Of a DNA stretch of 64,000 nucleotides, positions 17,951 through 26,465 are shown in pieces. The notes beneath the pieces were generated by a model, which searched no databases, was not told the DNA's origin, and saw nothing but the letters and a program-made list of their open reading frames with translations. Positions within the stretch are counted from its first letter, which is position 1. Each line of letters starts with the position of its first letter. Source of the stretch: Vreelandella glaciei (GTDB taxonomy: Bacteria > Pseudomonadota > Gammaproteobacteria > Pseudomonadales > Halomonadaceae); contig NZ_JACCDE010000003.1 of assembly GCF_013415125.1 (NCBI RefSeq), forward strand, positions 62,001-126,000. Reading direction: 5' to 3'. The position numbers and the translations under genes are program-made.

Positions 17951-18892
17951 ATGCCTCATGCGGTGATACTGGACGCACAAAGCCTAGGCCCTGAGATCAA
18001 TTTAAGCGCCATTAAAGAGTCGGTCTCACACCTTGAGGTGTTTGAGCAAAGTACGACTCAGCAGGCGCTTGAGCGCCTTACTAACGCCGATATTGCGATC
18101 GTAAACAAAGTAGTGCTGGACGCTGAGACCCTGCAGCAGTTGCCTAAACTGCGATTAATATGCGTATTAGCGACAGGCCTTAACAATATCGACCTAAATA
18201 CCGCCAAAGAGCAGGGTATCGCGGTTAAAAATGTTGCTGCTTACGGCACCGCCAGCGTGTCCCAGCACACCTTGATGTTAATGCTTGCGCTGGCCAATCA
18301 GCTTCCACGCTACCAGCGTGATGTCGCTGCAGGTGAATGGCAGCGCAGCGCCTTCTTCTGTTTGCAGGATTATCCTACGTTACAGCTGTCCGGCAAGCAT
18401 TTAGTAATGGTGGGTCAAGGCGAACTCGGCACAGAAGTGGCGCGTCTGGCAGAGGCCTTTGGTATGCAAGTGACGTTTGCTGCTCGCCCAGGCAATGAAG
18501 CGAATGATGAGCGCCCTGCCCTGGATGAGCTACTTCCCGATGCCGATGTTATCAGCTTGCACTGTCCTTTGAGCGACGCCACCAAACATTTGATAAATCA
18601 AGAGCGCTTGTCTCGCGTTAAGCCCTCGCTGCTATTGGTCAACTGCGCCCGCGGCGGCGTTATCGATGAAATCGCCGCGCTCGAAGCACTGCGCAATGGA
18701 AAGCTTGGTGGGCTGGGCGTTGATGTACTACCCGCTGAACCGCCTAGAGAGGGACACCCACTGCTGGACGCTCTCAACGAGTCGCTGAACTTAATCGTTA
18801 CTCCTCACAACGCGTGGATAACGCCGGAAGCCCGCCAAAATATTGTTAGCCTGACGGCTAACAATATACGTGATTGGAAAGACGCTTCTTAA
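17951..18892 (+). CDS. D-2-hydroxyacid dehydrogenase (glycerate/hydroxypyruvate reductase type)
   Basis: NAD(P)-dependent oxidoreductase of 313 residues in the family of HprA/SerA. The start at 17951 has GGAGAG six bases before the ATG and gives the family N-terminus MPHAVILDAQSLG. The Rossmann motif is VGQGELGTEVARLAEAFG. The catalytic Arg, Glu and His are seen in NCARGGVID, DVLPAEPP and VTPHNAW. It resembles hydroxypyruvate reductase most, but the substrate cannot be fixed from sequence. It is divergent from fmdB and convergent with acyP. Confidence 0.9.
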   Translation: MPHAVILDAQSLGPEINLSAIKESVSHLEVFEQSTTQQALERLTNADIAIVNKVVLDAETLQQLPKLRLICVLATGLNNIDLNTAKEQGIAVKNVAAYGTASVSQHTLMLMLALANQLPRYQRDVAAGEWQRSAFFCLQDYPTLQLSGKHLVMVGQGELGTEVARLAEAFGMQVTFAARPGNEANDERPALDELLPDADVISLHCPLSDATKHLINQERLSRVKPSLLLVNCARGGVIDEIAALEALRNGKLGGLGVDVLPAEPPREGHPLLDALNESLNLIVTPHNAWITPEARQNIVSLTANNIRDWKDAS

Positions 18893-18917
18893 CTTTGACA
18901 ATACATTCTGACTTACC

Positions 18918-18939
18918 ATAGGGCCTTCAATGGCCCTAT
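18918..18939. terminator. Short bidirectional hairpin between convergent genes
   Basis: Perfect 8-bp stem ATAGGGCC / GGCCCTAT with a six-base loop, 25 bp after the hydroxyacid dehydrogenase stop and just after the acylphosphatase stop on the other strand. No clear T-run on either side, so it is a modest terminator candidate. Confidence 0.45.
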
Positions 18940-19211
18940 TGGGTGCCAAAGTGGCTAGGTGCGCGGCAATTATCGAGCACATCGAGCTCAACGTGAGTGA
19001 CGCGTGCCCCTTCTGACCCTTGCCATAGCCATTCACTTAACAGCTTGACGGCGTCGGTATGCCCACACATAAGCACCTCGACGCGTCCATCGGGTAGATT
19101 TTTGGCGTAACCGGTAATGTTGTATTGAAGCGCTTTCTCTTGAGTAGCGCGACGATACCAGACGCCCTGTACTTTACCCGTGACCACGGCGCGTACGCAG
19201 CAATTCGTCAT
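18936..19211 (-). CDS. acyP: Acylphosphatase
   Basis: Small cytoplasmic enzyme of 91 residues that hydrolyses acyl phosphates. The active-site blocks GKVQGVWYRRATQEKA (catalytic Arg) and GYAKNLPDGRVEV (catalytic Asn) are intact. The C-terminal tail is slightly longer than usual. It starts at 19211, 24 bp after the stop of the yihY-type gene, probably in one transcript with it. Confidence 0.94.
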   Translation of the reverse strand: MTNCCVRAVVTGKVQGVWYRRATQEKALQYNITGYAKNLPDGRVEVLMCGHTDAVKLLSEWLWQGSEGARVTHVELDVLDNCRAPSHFGTQ

Positions 19212-19235
19212 ATCTCCTCCCTTACTACCCGCACT

Positions 19236-20135
19236 TTACACATACTCGTGCTTAATCAACACCGCGCTATTGCGCGGAATCAATGGTCGTCCTCGGCGCA
19301 GCAATAAAGAACGAGTGAATGCTGCCCCGAATAGCAGTATTAGCGAACTGTAGTAGACCCAGAGCAAGATCATTACCACTGACCCGGCTGCCCCGTAAGT
19401 AGAGGCTGTGGCTGTATAAGCCAAATAAACTGAGATAACACTGCGTCCTATGGTGAACAGGACGGCTGTCACAACAGCGCCAATCAGCACGTCCTGCCAG
19501 CGAAGCACCACATCGGGAAGCACCTTAAAAATAGTTGCAAATAGCATTGTCACCATGGCGACTGAAATAAGTGATTCAAGCGTCGTGGTAAATAGACTAG
19601 CAAATGGGAGCAGGTTATCCGCCGCTAAAAGCATACCGCGCAATACGACCCCTAACACTAATGAAACAAGCAGTATAAAGCCAATAGAAAGCACGACCGT
19701 CAGCGATAGCAATCGGCTCTTGATAAACCGTAAAGCGCTATTTGAGGTCGGCTTTGCAGTGACGCCCCAAATCGTATTGAGTGAGAACTGCATCTGAGCG
19801 AAGACCGTTGTAGCACCTACGACTAGTGCGCCCACACCCAATAATGTGGGTAGTAAACCCGACTCTTCTATTCTGGACTGAGCAACGGCTTCTTGTATGG
19901 CGACGGCGGCATCCATGCCTAAAGTGCCCTGCAGTTGAGCGACTATTTGTCCCTGAGCGGCCTCTTCTCCCATCACAACACCGATGACCGTGACTGCAAT
20001 AATAATCGTGGGTGCCAGTGAGAAAAGCGTATAAAACGCGAGCGAAGCCGCATAGCTAAACGCATTGCGTTCCAGCCATAATGAGGTGGCGTCTTGGGTG
20101 ACTTTCCACCAAAAATTAGCTGCACGTTTTATCAT
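19236..20135 (-). CDS. YihY/UPF0761 family inner-membrane protein
   Basis: 299 residues from the ATG at 20135 (GGGAGTGG upstream; the frame is open to 20213). The family N-terminus has the soluble WLERNAFSYAASLAFYTLFSLAP block, followed by about six membrane segments and the conserved YGAAGSVVMILLWVYYSSLILLFGA region near the end. The family was once called BrkB or 'ribonuclease BN', which is not supported. Its function is unknown, possibly in envelope transport. Downstream is acyP. Confidence 0.9.
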   Translation of the reverse strand: MIKRAANFWWKVTQDATSLWLERNAFSYAASLAFYTLFSLAPTIIIAVTVIGVVMGEEAAQGQIVAQLQGTLGMDAAVAIQEAVAQSRIEESGLLPTLLGVGALVVGATTVFAQMQFSLNTIWGVTAKPTSNSALRFIKSRLLSLTVVLSIGFILLVSLVLGVVLRGMLLAADNLLPFASLFTTTLESLISVAMVTMLFATIFKVLPDVVLRWQDVLIGAVVTAVLFTIGRSVISVYLAYTATASTYGAAGSVVMILLWVYYSSLILLFGAAFTRSLLLRRGRPLIPRNSAVLIKHEYV

Positions 20136-20276
20136 ATCCACTCCCTGTGTCGTTGGTATAAGGCTAATTTTAAACGTAATCAACAGCCTATTTTTTCTAG
20201 CATACCTAACCACAGCTTTTAGCGCAGTTTTCTGGTACGTTGACCCCTAACATCACCAAACCAAAAGGAAGCTTGG

Positions 20277-21371
20277 ATGGCCACCGATATTGCGCGCTCT
20301 ACTACCGCCTGCGATTTCGACTGTTTGGTGTTTATTGGTCGCTTTCAACCACCTCACCTTGGCCACTTGGCGATTATTCGAGAAGCACTAAAACGCGCGC
20401 GGCAAGTGATTGTACTGGTGGGCTCTGCGTGGCAAGCACGCTCATTGCGTAACCCGTGGCGATTTGACGAACGCCAAGCCATGCTCCGCTCAGGGTTTGA
20501 TGAGGCTGATAATCAACGCTTAGAGATTACCCCGCTACTGGACGCACTCTACAATGATGATGTCTGGGTGCGCGATGTTCAGCGCAAAGTGCGTGATTTA
20601 GCCGCCCCTGCCAATGCCCGCCTACCCCGCATTGGTTTGATTGGGGCCAGTCGCGGACAGTCTAGCTACTACCTGTCGCTATTCCCTCAATGGGAGTCGG
20701 TCAGTGTACCGTCGGTAGAAGGGATTTCAGCGAGTCAAATTCGTGAGCGCCTGTTCCGTTCGCCTAGCTCCACCGATGACTACTTGAGTACGGGGGCTTA
20801 CCACGACCTGCCCCCCGGCGTTGTCGAAAGTGTAAAGAAGTTTTGCCACGTCAGCGCCTATAAGCGCCTGCTGGAAGAGCAGCAGTTATTGGATCAATAC
20901 CGTCAGGCGTGGGCCCATGCGCCCTACCCGCCTATTTTTGTCACAGTAAATGCGGTCGTGGTGCAGTCGGGTCATGTATTGCTGGTACGGCGTACGGCGG
21001 CACCGGGTAAAGGACTTTACGCCCTGCCAGGCGGATTTATTAATCCTCATGAGCGTTTACTCGATGCCTGTTTGCGTGAACTGCGCGAACGGTTGCGATT
21101 AAAAGTCCCCGAGCCTGTGCTTAAGGGGTCACTACGTGGCCAGCGGCTGTTTGATGAACCCCACCGCAGTTGGCGCGGGCGCACTTTGGCAGAAGCTTTC
21201 TACTTTGCGTTACGTCCAGACCAGCAGTTGCCTCGCTTAAAGCCTGTTAAAGGGGGAGATCATGCGCGCTGGGTGGCACTTGCTGACCTTGAACCTGAGA
21301 GCTTGTTTGAAGACCACTTTTTTATTATTCAGAATTTTCTCGGGCTGCCTGCCGATTTTGGCAGCAGCTAA
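20277..21371 (+). CDS. Bifunctional NMN adenylyltransferase / Nudix hydrolase
   Basis: 364 residues. The N-terminal half (about 15-195) is a NadM-type nucleotidyltransferase with GRFQPPHLGHL (HxGH motif, residues 21-31) and a GISASQIRERL block (ISxTxxR region). The C-terminal half (about 215-345) is a Nudix domain for ADP-ribose. The Nudix box runs from G253: E259 and REL-x-E are kept, but the last Glu of the REUxEE core is Arg272. NadM-Nudix fusions act in NAD synthesis and ADP-ribose recycling. AAGGAAGC precedes the ATG. It stands alone between yihY (divergent) and a LysR gene (convergent). Confidence 0.92.
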   Translation: MATDIARSTTACDFDCLVFIGRFQPPHLGHLAIIREALKRARQVIVLVGSAWQARSLRNPWRFDERQAMLRSGFDEADNQRLEITPLLDALYNDDVWVRDVQRKVRDLAAPANARLPRIGLIGASRGQSSYYLSLFPQWESVSVPSVEGISASQIRERLFRSPSSTDDYLSTGAYHDLPPGVVESVKKFCHVSAYKRLLEEQQLLDQYRQAWAHAPYPPIFVTVNAVVVQSGHVLLVRRTAAPGKGLYALPGGFINPHERLLDACLRELRERLRLKVPEPVLKGSLRGQRLFDEPHRSWRGRTLAEAFYFALRPDQQLPRLKPVKGGDHARWVALADLEPESLFEDHFFIIQNFLGLPADFGSS

Positions 21372-21405
21372 AAAACTCAAGGGATTAGAAAGGCACACGC
21401 TTGAG
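21370..21405 (-). terminator. Possible terminator of the LysR gene at 21410
   Basis: On the minus strand CTCAAG and CTTGAG can pair around an 18-base loop and are followed by TTTTTT. The stem is only 6 bp, so the call is tentative. It fills the gap between two convergent genes. Confidence 0.38.
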
Positions 21406-21409
21406 ACGT

Positions 21410-22327
21410 TTATGCTTGCAGGAAATCCCTGGGTAATTTCATCATTTGCCGCCATAAACGCTCCACGCCGGGCTTATGCACCATTGAGCAGCGGTATAAG
21501 CGAATTTCTAAGGGAATGTCCCAGCTCGGGTCGCCCGCCCTGACCAAGCGGCCGCTTTTTAATTCCTCACGAATACAGAAATCAGGTATCCAGGCAACGC
21601 CTACCCCTTGCAGCACCATCCCTTTCAGGCCTTCGGCCATGGCCGTTTCATACACGGTACGCAGCTTCATACGTAGCGGATCATTCTTCAGCAGCATACG
21701 CACACTGCGCCCCAAAAATGCACCCTGCGTATAGGAAAGGTAAGGGATGGAAGTGTCATGCTGAAGGGAAAATTTAGCTTTTCCCTGTGCATCGGGTAGC
21801 GAGACGGGCAGCATATTGACCTTACCGATCGAGAAGGAAGGAAACACTTCGGCATCGAGCTGCATGGTGGCAAAGGGGTCGTAATAAGCCAGCATTAAAT
21901 CGCAATTGCCTTCACGTAGCACATGTATCGCCTCACCTACGTTCATTGCCACTAGGCGTGTCGGCAATTCGCCTAAGCCCTGTTGTAAACGGGAAATCCA
22001 AGGCGGATAAAAGCTTAATGCCAGGGAGTGAGCGGCGACAATATCCAGCGCTTCATTGGCAATCGAAAGACCACGCAAATGGCTAAGCGATTCGTTTAAC
22101 TGTTCGACCAAATTACGGGCGGTAACTAAAAACAGCTGCCCTTCCGGTGTTAGCCCAACAGGGGTAGTTGAACGATCGACAAGAGTGACATCAACGGCCT
22201 GCTCCAGTGCACGAATGCGCCGACTAAATGCAGGCTGCGTTACGTGGCGCTGTCGAGCTGATGCAGAGAAGCTGCGTGTGCTGGCAAGTGCTACGAAATC
22301 TTCTAGCCATTTTGTTTCGAGATTCAC
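21410..22327 (-). CDS. LysR-family transcriptional regulator (GTG start)
   Basis: 305 residues. The frame is open to 22435, but that would overlap cls. A GTG at 22325-22327 preceded by AAGGAG seven bases upstream gives the normal LysR N-terminus, with LEDFVALASTRSFSASARQRHVTQ as the winged helix-turn-helix. The C-terminal substrate-binding domain is complete. The order cls then lysR on the minus strand, 56 bp apart, suggests cotranscription. No target can be named. The binding domain has the HSLALSFYPPWI and GLKGMVLQGVGVAWIP blocks seen in YdcI/HypT-like regulators, an uncertain resemblance. Confidence 0.88.
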   Translation of the reverse strand: MNLETKWLEDFVALASTRSFSASARQRHVTQPAFSRRIRALEQAVDVTLVDRSTTPVGLTPEGQLFLVTARNLVEQLNESLSHLRGLSIANEALDIVAAHSLALSFYPPWISRLQQGLGELPTRLVAMNVGEAIHVLREGNCDLMLAYYDPFATMQLDAEVFPSFSIGKVNMLPVSLPDAQGKAKFSLQHDTSIPYLSYTQGAFLGRSVRMLLKNDPLRMKLRTVYETAMAEGLKGMVLQGVGVAWIPDFCIREELKSGRLVRAGDPSWDIPLEIRLYRCSMVHKPGVERLWRQMMKLPRDFLQA

Positions 22328-22383
22328 CCCAGGACTCCTTGTCTCACCCTTCGTGCACGCATATTGTTTTCCTATTTTGCTGT

Positions 22384-23802
22384 CTATTGGACGGGCGCCA
22401 TTAAATAGGCAGCACGTGATACGACTTTCATCCACATTGAGCGCTGGTTGATTTCATCAATGCTGACCCGGCGGCATTGTGAAAAGTCATTTTCCAGCAT
22501 AACTTCCACGCTAGCAGCAAAGTCTTGGTTAGGGATAAAGGCGGTTATTTCAAAATTTAACCGAAATGAACGGTTATCCAGATTTACGGTGCCAACTGTG
22601 GCTGCACTGTTATCTACAAGCATTACTTTTTGATGTAAAAACCCAGGAAGATAACGGTATATTTTTACGCCTGCTCTTAACATATCAGGTAGAAACGAGA
22701 AGGCTGATAGGAAAACCAATAAATGATCTGGTCGTTCGGGAATCATGACACGTACATCTACTCCGCGCATGGCCGCAAGTCGCAGTGCATCCTGAACCCC
22801 TTGGTCAGGAACAAAGTAAGGACTGGTCACCCATAGGCGCTGTTTTGCGCTATGAATAACCTGTTGTACCAGCAGGCTGGCAGTATCCTGACGATCTGCA
22901 GGCCCAGAGGGCACAATAACTACATGATGATCAGTTGAAGAAGACGTCTCAGCCATCCAGTTCAGGCTAATCACTTCATCGGTAGCCCAGTGCCAATCTT
23001 CCCAAAACGCTTCTTGTAAGCCCAATACACTGGGACCTTCAAGCTTTAAGTGGGTGTCACGCCAAGGGCCATGCCGAGGATCTTCGCCTAAATATTCAAC
23101 CCCAATATTAAAGCCTCCTATCCAGCCCTCTTTGCCATCGATGACCATTACTTTGCGATGATTCCGGAAGTTAAGCTGAAAACGGTGCTTAAAGCCCCTT
23201 GATGAACGAAAAGCACTTACGGCTACCCCATCGCTGATTAAATCATTTAGGTAACCATCATTTAATTGACGACTCCCCACCTCATCGTAGAGAAAATAGA
23301 CGCGCACGCCACGCTGGGCAGCGTGTTGTAAATGCTGTTTCAAGCGCTGTCCGAGAGCATCGCCGCGGACAATAAAAAACTGTATCAATACATACTGTTC
23401 GGCACGATCAATGCCGTCAAAAAGGCTTTCAAAGGTCACTGGCCCGTCGATTAATAACGTGGCGTGATTACCATAGGTTAAGGGCATCATGGCAAGCTGC
23501 TCAACCGCCTGAATATCTGCATTACTAGAGGGCGCCACAAAAGGCTCTACATTAGCTCGGTAACGTACTAGCACGCGGCGTAGAACAGTGTCACGCTGCC
23601 CCCGTGCAGAGACATAGCCATAAAATCGCGGCCGTCCAAAAAACCAGTAAGCAGGAAGCGCCACGTAAGGGAAAGTCAGCAGCGATATAATCCACGCAAC
23701 GGCCCCTTGAGAGGTGCGACTGGACATCAATGCCATAATCGCCGAAACGATTCCCAGCAGATGAATCAATAAGATGCTGGTCCCTAGCAACCAGGAGGTC
23801 AT
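22384..23802 (-). CDS. cls: Cardiolipin synthase
   Basis: Inner-membrane phospholipase D-type enzyme, 472 residues, joining two phosphatidylglycerols to make cardiolipin. Two N-terminal membrane helices (about 5-25 and 35-57) precede two HKD motifs: HRKVMVIDGKEGWIGG and HQKVMLVDNSAATVG. The ATG at 23802 has AAGGA seven bases upstream; a GTG two codons earlier does not fit the spacing. Cardiolipin helps osmoadaptation in halotolerant bacteria. A strong hairpin separates it from fumarase upstream. Confidence 0.96.
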   Translation of the reverse strand: MTSWLLGTSILLIHLLGIVSAIMALMSSRTSQGAVAWIISLLTFPYVALPAYWFFGRPRFYGYVSARGQRDTVLRRVLVRYRANVEPFVAPSSNADIQAVEQLAMMPLTYGNHATLLIDGPVTFESLFDGIDRAEQYVLIQFFIVRGDALGQRLKQHLQHAAQRGVRVYFLYDEVGSRQLNDGYLNDLISDGVAVSAFRSSRGFKHRFQLNFRNHRKVMVIDGKEGWIGGFNIGVEYLGEDPRHGPWRDTHLKLEGPSVLGLQEAFWEDWHWATDEVISLNWMAETSSSTDHHVVIVPSGPADRQDTASLLVQQVIHSAKQRLWVTSPYFVPDQGVQDALRLAAMRGVDVRVMIPERPDHLLVFLSAFSFLPDMLRAGVKIYRYLPGFLHQKVMLVDNSAATVGTVNLDNRSFRLNFEITAFIPNQDFAASVEVMLENDFSQCRRVSIDEINQRSMWMKVVSRAAYLMAPVQ

Positions 23803-23834
23803 AGCCACGTCCTTAAAAAGCCCTCACAAAGAAC

Positions 23835-23859
23835 AAGGCCTCGCCGTCAGCGAGGCCTT
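23835..23859 (-). terminator. Hairpin terminator between fumarase and cls
   Basis: Perfect 10-bp stem AAGGCCTCGC / GCGAGGCCTT with a five-base loop, 55 bp after the fumarase stop. The minus-strand tail is TGTTC and therefore weak. On the plus strand TTT follows. It probably ends fumarase transcription. Confidence 0.6.
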
Positions 23860-23914
23860 TATGCGCTTAAAAAGCTAGGCGTTCAAAGCCTAATCAACCT
23901 TCTTACCACTTTTG

Positions 23915-25420
23915 CTACGCTGACTGAGCAATAATCTCTTTCCACTTCGCAGGTCCGGTTTGATGCACTGATGTGCCCAGACTATCGACAGCTACCGTCA
24001 CCGGCATATCTTCGACCTCGAATTCGTAGATCGCTTCCATGCCTAAATCTTCAAAGCCGACGACTCGGGATTTTTTAATCGCTTGGGCAACCAGATAAGC
24101 TGCACCCCCTACCGCCATTAAGTACACCGCCTCATTGTCACGAATAGCATCAATGGCGATTTGGCCACGCTCTGCCTTTCCTACCATACCTAACAGGCCA
24201 GTTTCTTCTAGCATGGTGCGGGTAAATTTATCCATTCGCGTGGCGGTTGTTGGGCCTGCGGGCCCCACCACTTCATCACCGATAGGATCAACCGGGCCCA
24301 CGTAATAAATGAAGCGCCCTTTCATATCAACAGGCAGCGGCTCACCTTTGGCTAACATATCCACCATACGCTTATGGGCAGCGTCACGGCCGGTTAACAG
24401 CTTACCGTTCAGCAGTAGCGTATCGCCTGGCTGCCAGGTTTTGACCTCAGCGGGCGTTACGGTGTCAAGATTGACACGCTTGACGTTATCGCCTGCTTCG
24501 CGAGTGATTTCCGGCCAGTCCTCAAGCTTCGGGGCTTTTAGCGCCGCAGGGCCTGAGCCATCCAGGCTGAAGTGGGCGTGACGGGTTGCTGCGCAATTGG
24601 GAATAATCGCTACAGGCTTATTGGCGGCATGGGTTGGATAGTCTTTTACTTTAATATCCAGCACGGTGGTTAAGCCGCCTAACCCTTGCGCGCCAATACC
24701 GCTCTTATTGACCTTATCGAACAGTTCTAAGCGTATCTCTTCGGCGCGATTACTGGGCCCGCGAGCCTGTAGATCCTGAATATCGATGGGATCCAGTAGC
24801 GCCTCTTTGGCAATCATCATCGCTTTTTCAGCGGTGCCGCCGATGCCAATGCCCAGCATACCGGGCGGACACCAGCCTGCGCCCATCTTCGGCAGCTGTT
24901 CCATTACCCAATCCACGACGCTGTCGGAAGGATTAAGCATGGCAAATTTTGACTTGGCTTCACTACCACCGCCCTTCGCAGCCACGTGAATATCCACGCT
25001 GTCACCAGGCACAATCTGATGATGGATAATGGCGGGAGTGTTGTCTTTGGTGTTGGCCCGCTTACCGTCAGGGTCGGCCAGTACTGAGGCGCGCAGGACA
25101 TTATCAGGCAGCAAATAAGCGCGACGGACACCTTCGTTGACCATGTCGTCCAGGCTCATGTCCGCTTCCCAGGTAACGTTCATGCCCACGTGAACAAACA
25201 CGGTGACGATGCCGGTGTCCTGGCAAATCGGGCGATGCCCGGTGGCGCACATACGCGAATTAATCAGAATTTGCGCAATAGCGTCTTTCGCAGCGGGGTT
25301 CTCTTCACGCTCGTAGGCGGCCGCCATGGCGTCGATGAAATCTTTGGGATGGTAGTAAGAGATGTACTGAAGAGCATCGGCAACGCTTTGAATAACGTCG
25401 TCCTGGCGAATCACGGTCAT
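23915..25420 (-). CDS. Class I fumarate hydratase (iron-sulfur)
   Basis: TCA-cycle enzyme interconverting fumarate and malate, 501 residues, as for FumA/FumB-type single-chain enzymes. The alpha part has the cluster-binding Cys candidates in CQDTG, in GAGWCPPG and in PNCAATRHAHF. The beta part begins near TVTPAEVKTWQPGD and includes the GPAGPTTATRMD block. It stands alone on the minus strand. The 219 bp upstream contain a TATACT -10-like box on the minus strand, but no convincing -35. Confidence 0.95.
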   Translation of the reverse strand: MTVIRQDDVIQSVADALQYISYYHPKDFIDAMAAAYEREENPAAKDAIAQILINSRMCATGHRPICQDTGIVTVFVHVGMNVTWEADMSLDDMVNEGVRRAYLLPDNVLRASVLADPDGKRANTKDNTPAIIHHQIVPGDSVDIHVAAKGGGSEAKSKFAMLNPSDSVVDWVMEQLPKMGAGWCPPGMLGIGIGGTAEKAMMIAKEALLDPIDIQDLQARGPSNRAEEIRLELFDKVNKSGIGAQGLGGLTTVLDIKVKDYPTHAANKPVAIIPNCAATRHAHFSLDGSGPAALKAPKLEDWPEITREAGDNVKRVNLDTVTPAEVKTWQPGDTLLLNGKLLTGRDAAHKRMVDMLAKGEPLPVDMKGRFIYYVGPVDPIGDEVVGPAGPTTATRMDKFTRTMLEETGLLGMVGKAERGQIAIDAIRDNEAVYLMAVGGAAYLVAQAIKKSRVVGFEDLGMEAIYEFEVEDMPVTVAVDSLGTSVHQTGPAKWKEIIAQSA

Positions 25421-25639
25421 GGACTAACAGCTCCTAGGTTATCGTCTAGTCAGCGGCATTCTTGCGCATCGGCGCAGGTGCCGTCTTAGCGTGTAGCCAG
25501 TATACCGTATTGCCCTGCTGTCGGCAGCACTCCTCGGTAGTGTCTTGGCTACAGAAATTAGTGCTTTAGTAATTCTTGGCAGAAAACAAGATAACGGTAT
25601 AAATGCTCAATAAAGCGTGGTATTAACTCTTCGAAGCTA

Positions 25640-26461
25640 TTAACTGCCTTGGCAATGCGGGCAATAGTAGAGCCTTCGCGATCCCATCATTCGGCGCTCG
25701 ATCACCGCACCACAGCGGTGGCACTCGAGACCTGCGCGATCGAATACCGCAAAACGCCACTGCTTACGTGACTCACCCGCTGCTTTAGCCTGTTCAATCC
25801 AGGCCTCTTGATTGGTCACACCTGCGGTTTGGTACGCTTGCCGAGTTGTCTCGATAATAAAGTGCGCAAGCAATTGTTGTTGATTGGTGGTGAGATCTAC
25901 CGGCCGAGCGCTGGCCGGCAACTGGGTAAAGAATAAGATTTCAGAGCGCAGATAATTGCCGAGCCCTGCCACTAATCCTTGATCGAGCAACAGCGCACCC
26001 AAGCTTCGCCGGTGAAACTGCTTGAGATTTAACCGCTGCAGAACATCCGTGGGGGTTACATCCTGGCTCAATAAATCAGGCCCTAAACGGGCCAAAAAAG
26101 GGTGCTCGGCGAGATTGTCGCAATGCCAAAGCGAGATATCGGAAGCGCTGTAAAGACTTGCGCAACGCCCTTCTGCCGTCAAACGAACGCGTAACGTGCG
26201 CTTTGTGTCGGGAGGTTTATCCTCACTATGCAGCTTCCAAACCCCATAGAGTTGATTATGTGAGTAAAGTACCCGCTCATCAGCAAACCGGATCAGCATT
26301 GCTTTGCCACGCGTCTCTACCCGGGACACCTGAACACCAGTGAAAGAGTCTGCTTGGCTGGCCAGCTCGGGAAAGGCGAACCAAGCTTTGTCAATTACCC
26401 GCCCGCCTATCTGCTGCTGAACACGATCGGCCGCCCGACGAATTTCTGGCCCTTCTGGCAT
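25640..26461 (-). CDS. nei: Endonuclease VIII (formamidopyrimidine-DNA glycosylase family)
   Basis: Bifunctional DNA glycosylase/AP lyase for oxidised pyrimidines, 273 residues. After Met removal the N-terminal Pro and following Glu of MPEGPEIRR are the catalytic residues. The helix-two-turn-helix has LVAGLGNYLRSEILF. The C-terminal zinc finger has ECHRCGAVIERR and YYCPHCQ. The gene starts four bases after uvrB, so two repair genes share a transcript. Confidence 0.94.
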   Translation of the reverse strand: MPEGPEIRRAADRVQQQIGGRVIDKAWFAFPELASQADSFTGVQVSRVETRGKAMLIRFADERVLYSHNQLYGVWKLHSEDKPPDTKRTLRVRLTAEGRCASLYSASDISLWHCDNLAEHPFLARLGPDLLSQDVTPTDVLQRLNLKQFHRRSLGALLLDQGLVAGLGNYLRSEILFFTQLPASARPVDLTTNQQQLLAHFIIETTRQAYQTAGVTNQEAWIEQAKAAGESRKQWRFAVFDRAGLECHRCGAVIERRMMGSRRLYYCPHCQGS

Positions 26462-26465
26462 ACTG

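Noticed and set aside
19236..20135. Ribonuclease BN annotation for the YihY-type protein
   Set aside because: The name comes from an old misassignment of the family; the protein is polytopic with no nuclease motif.
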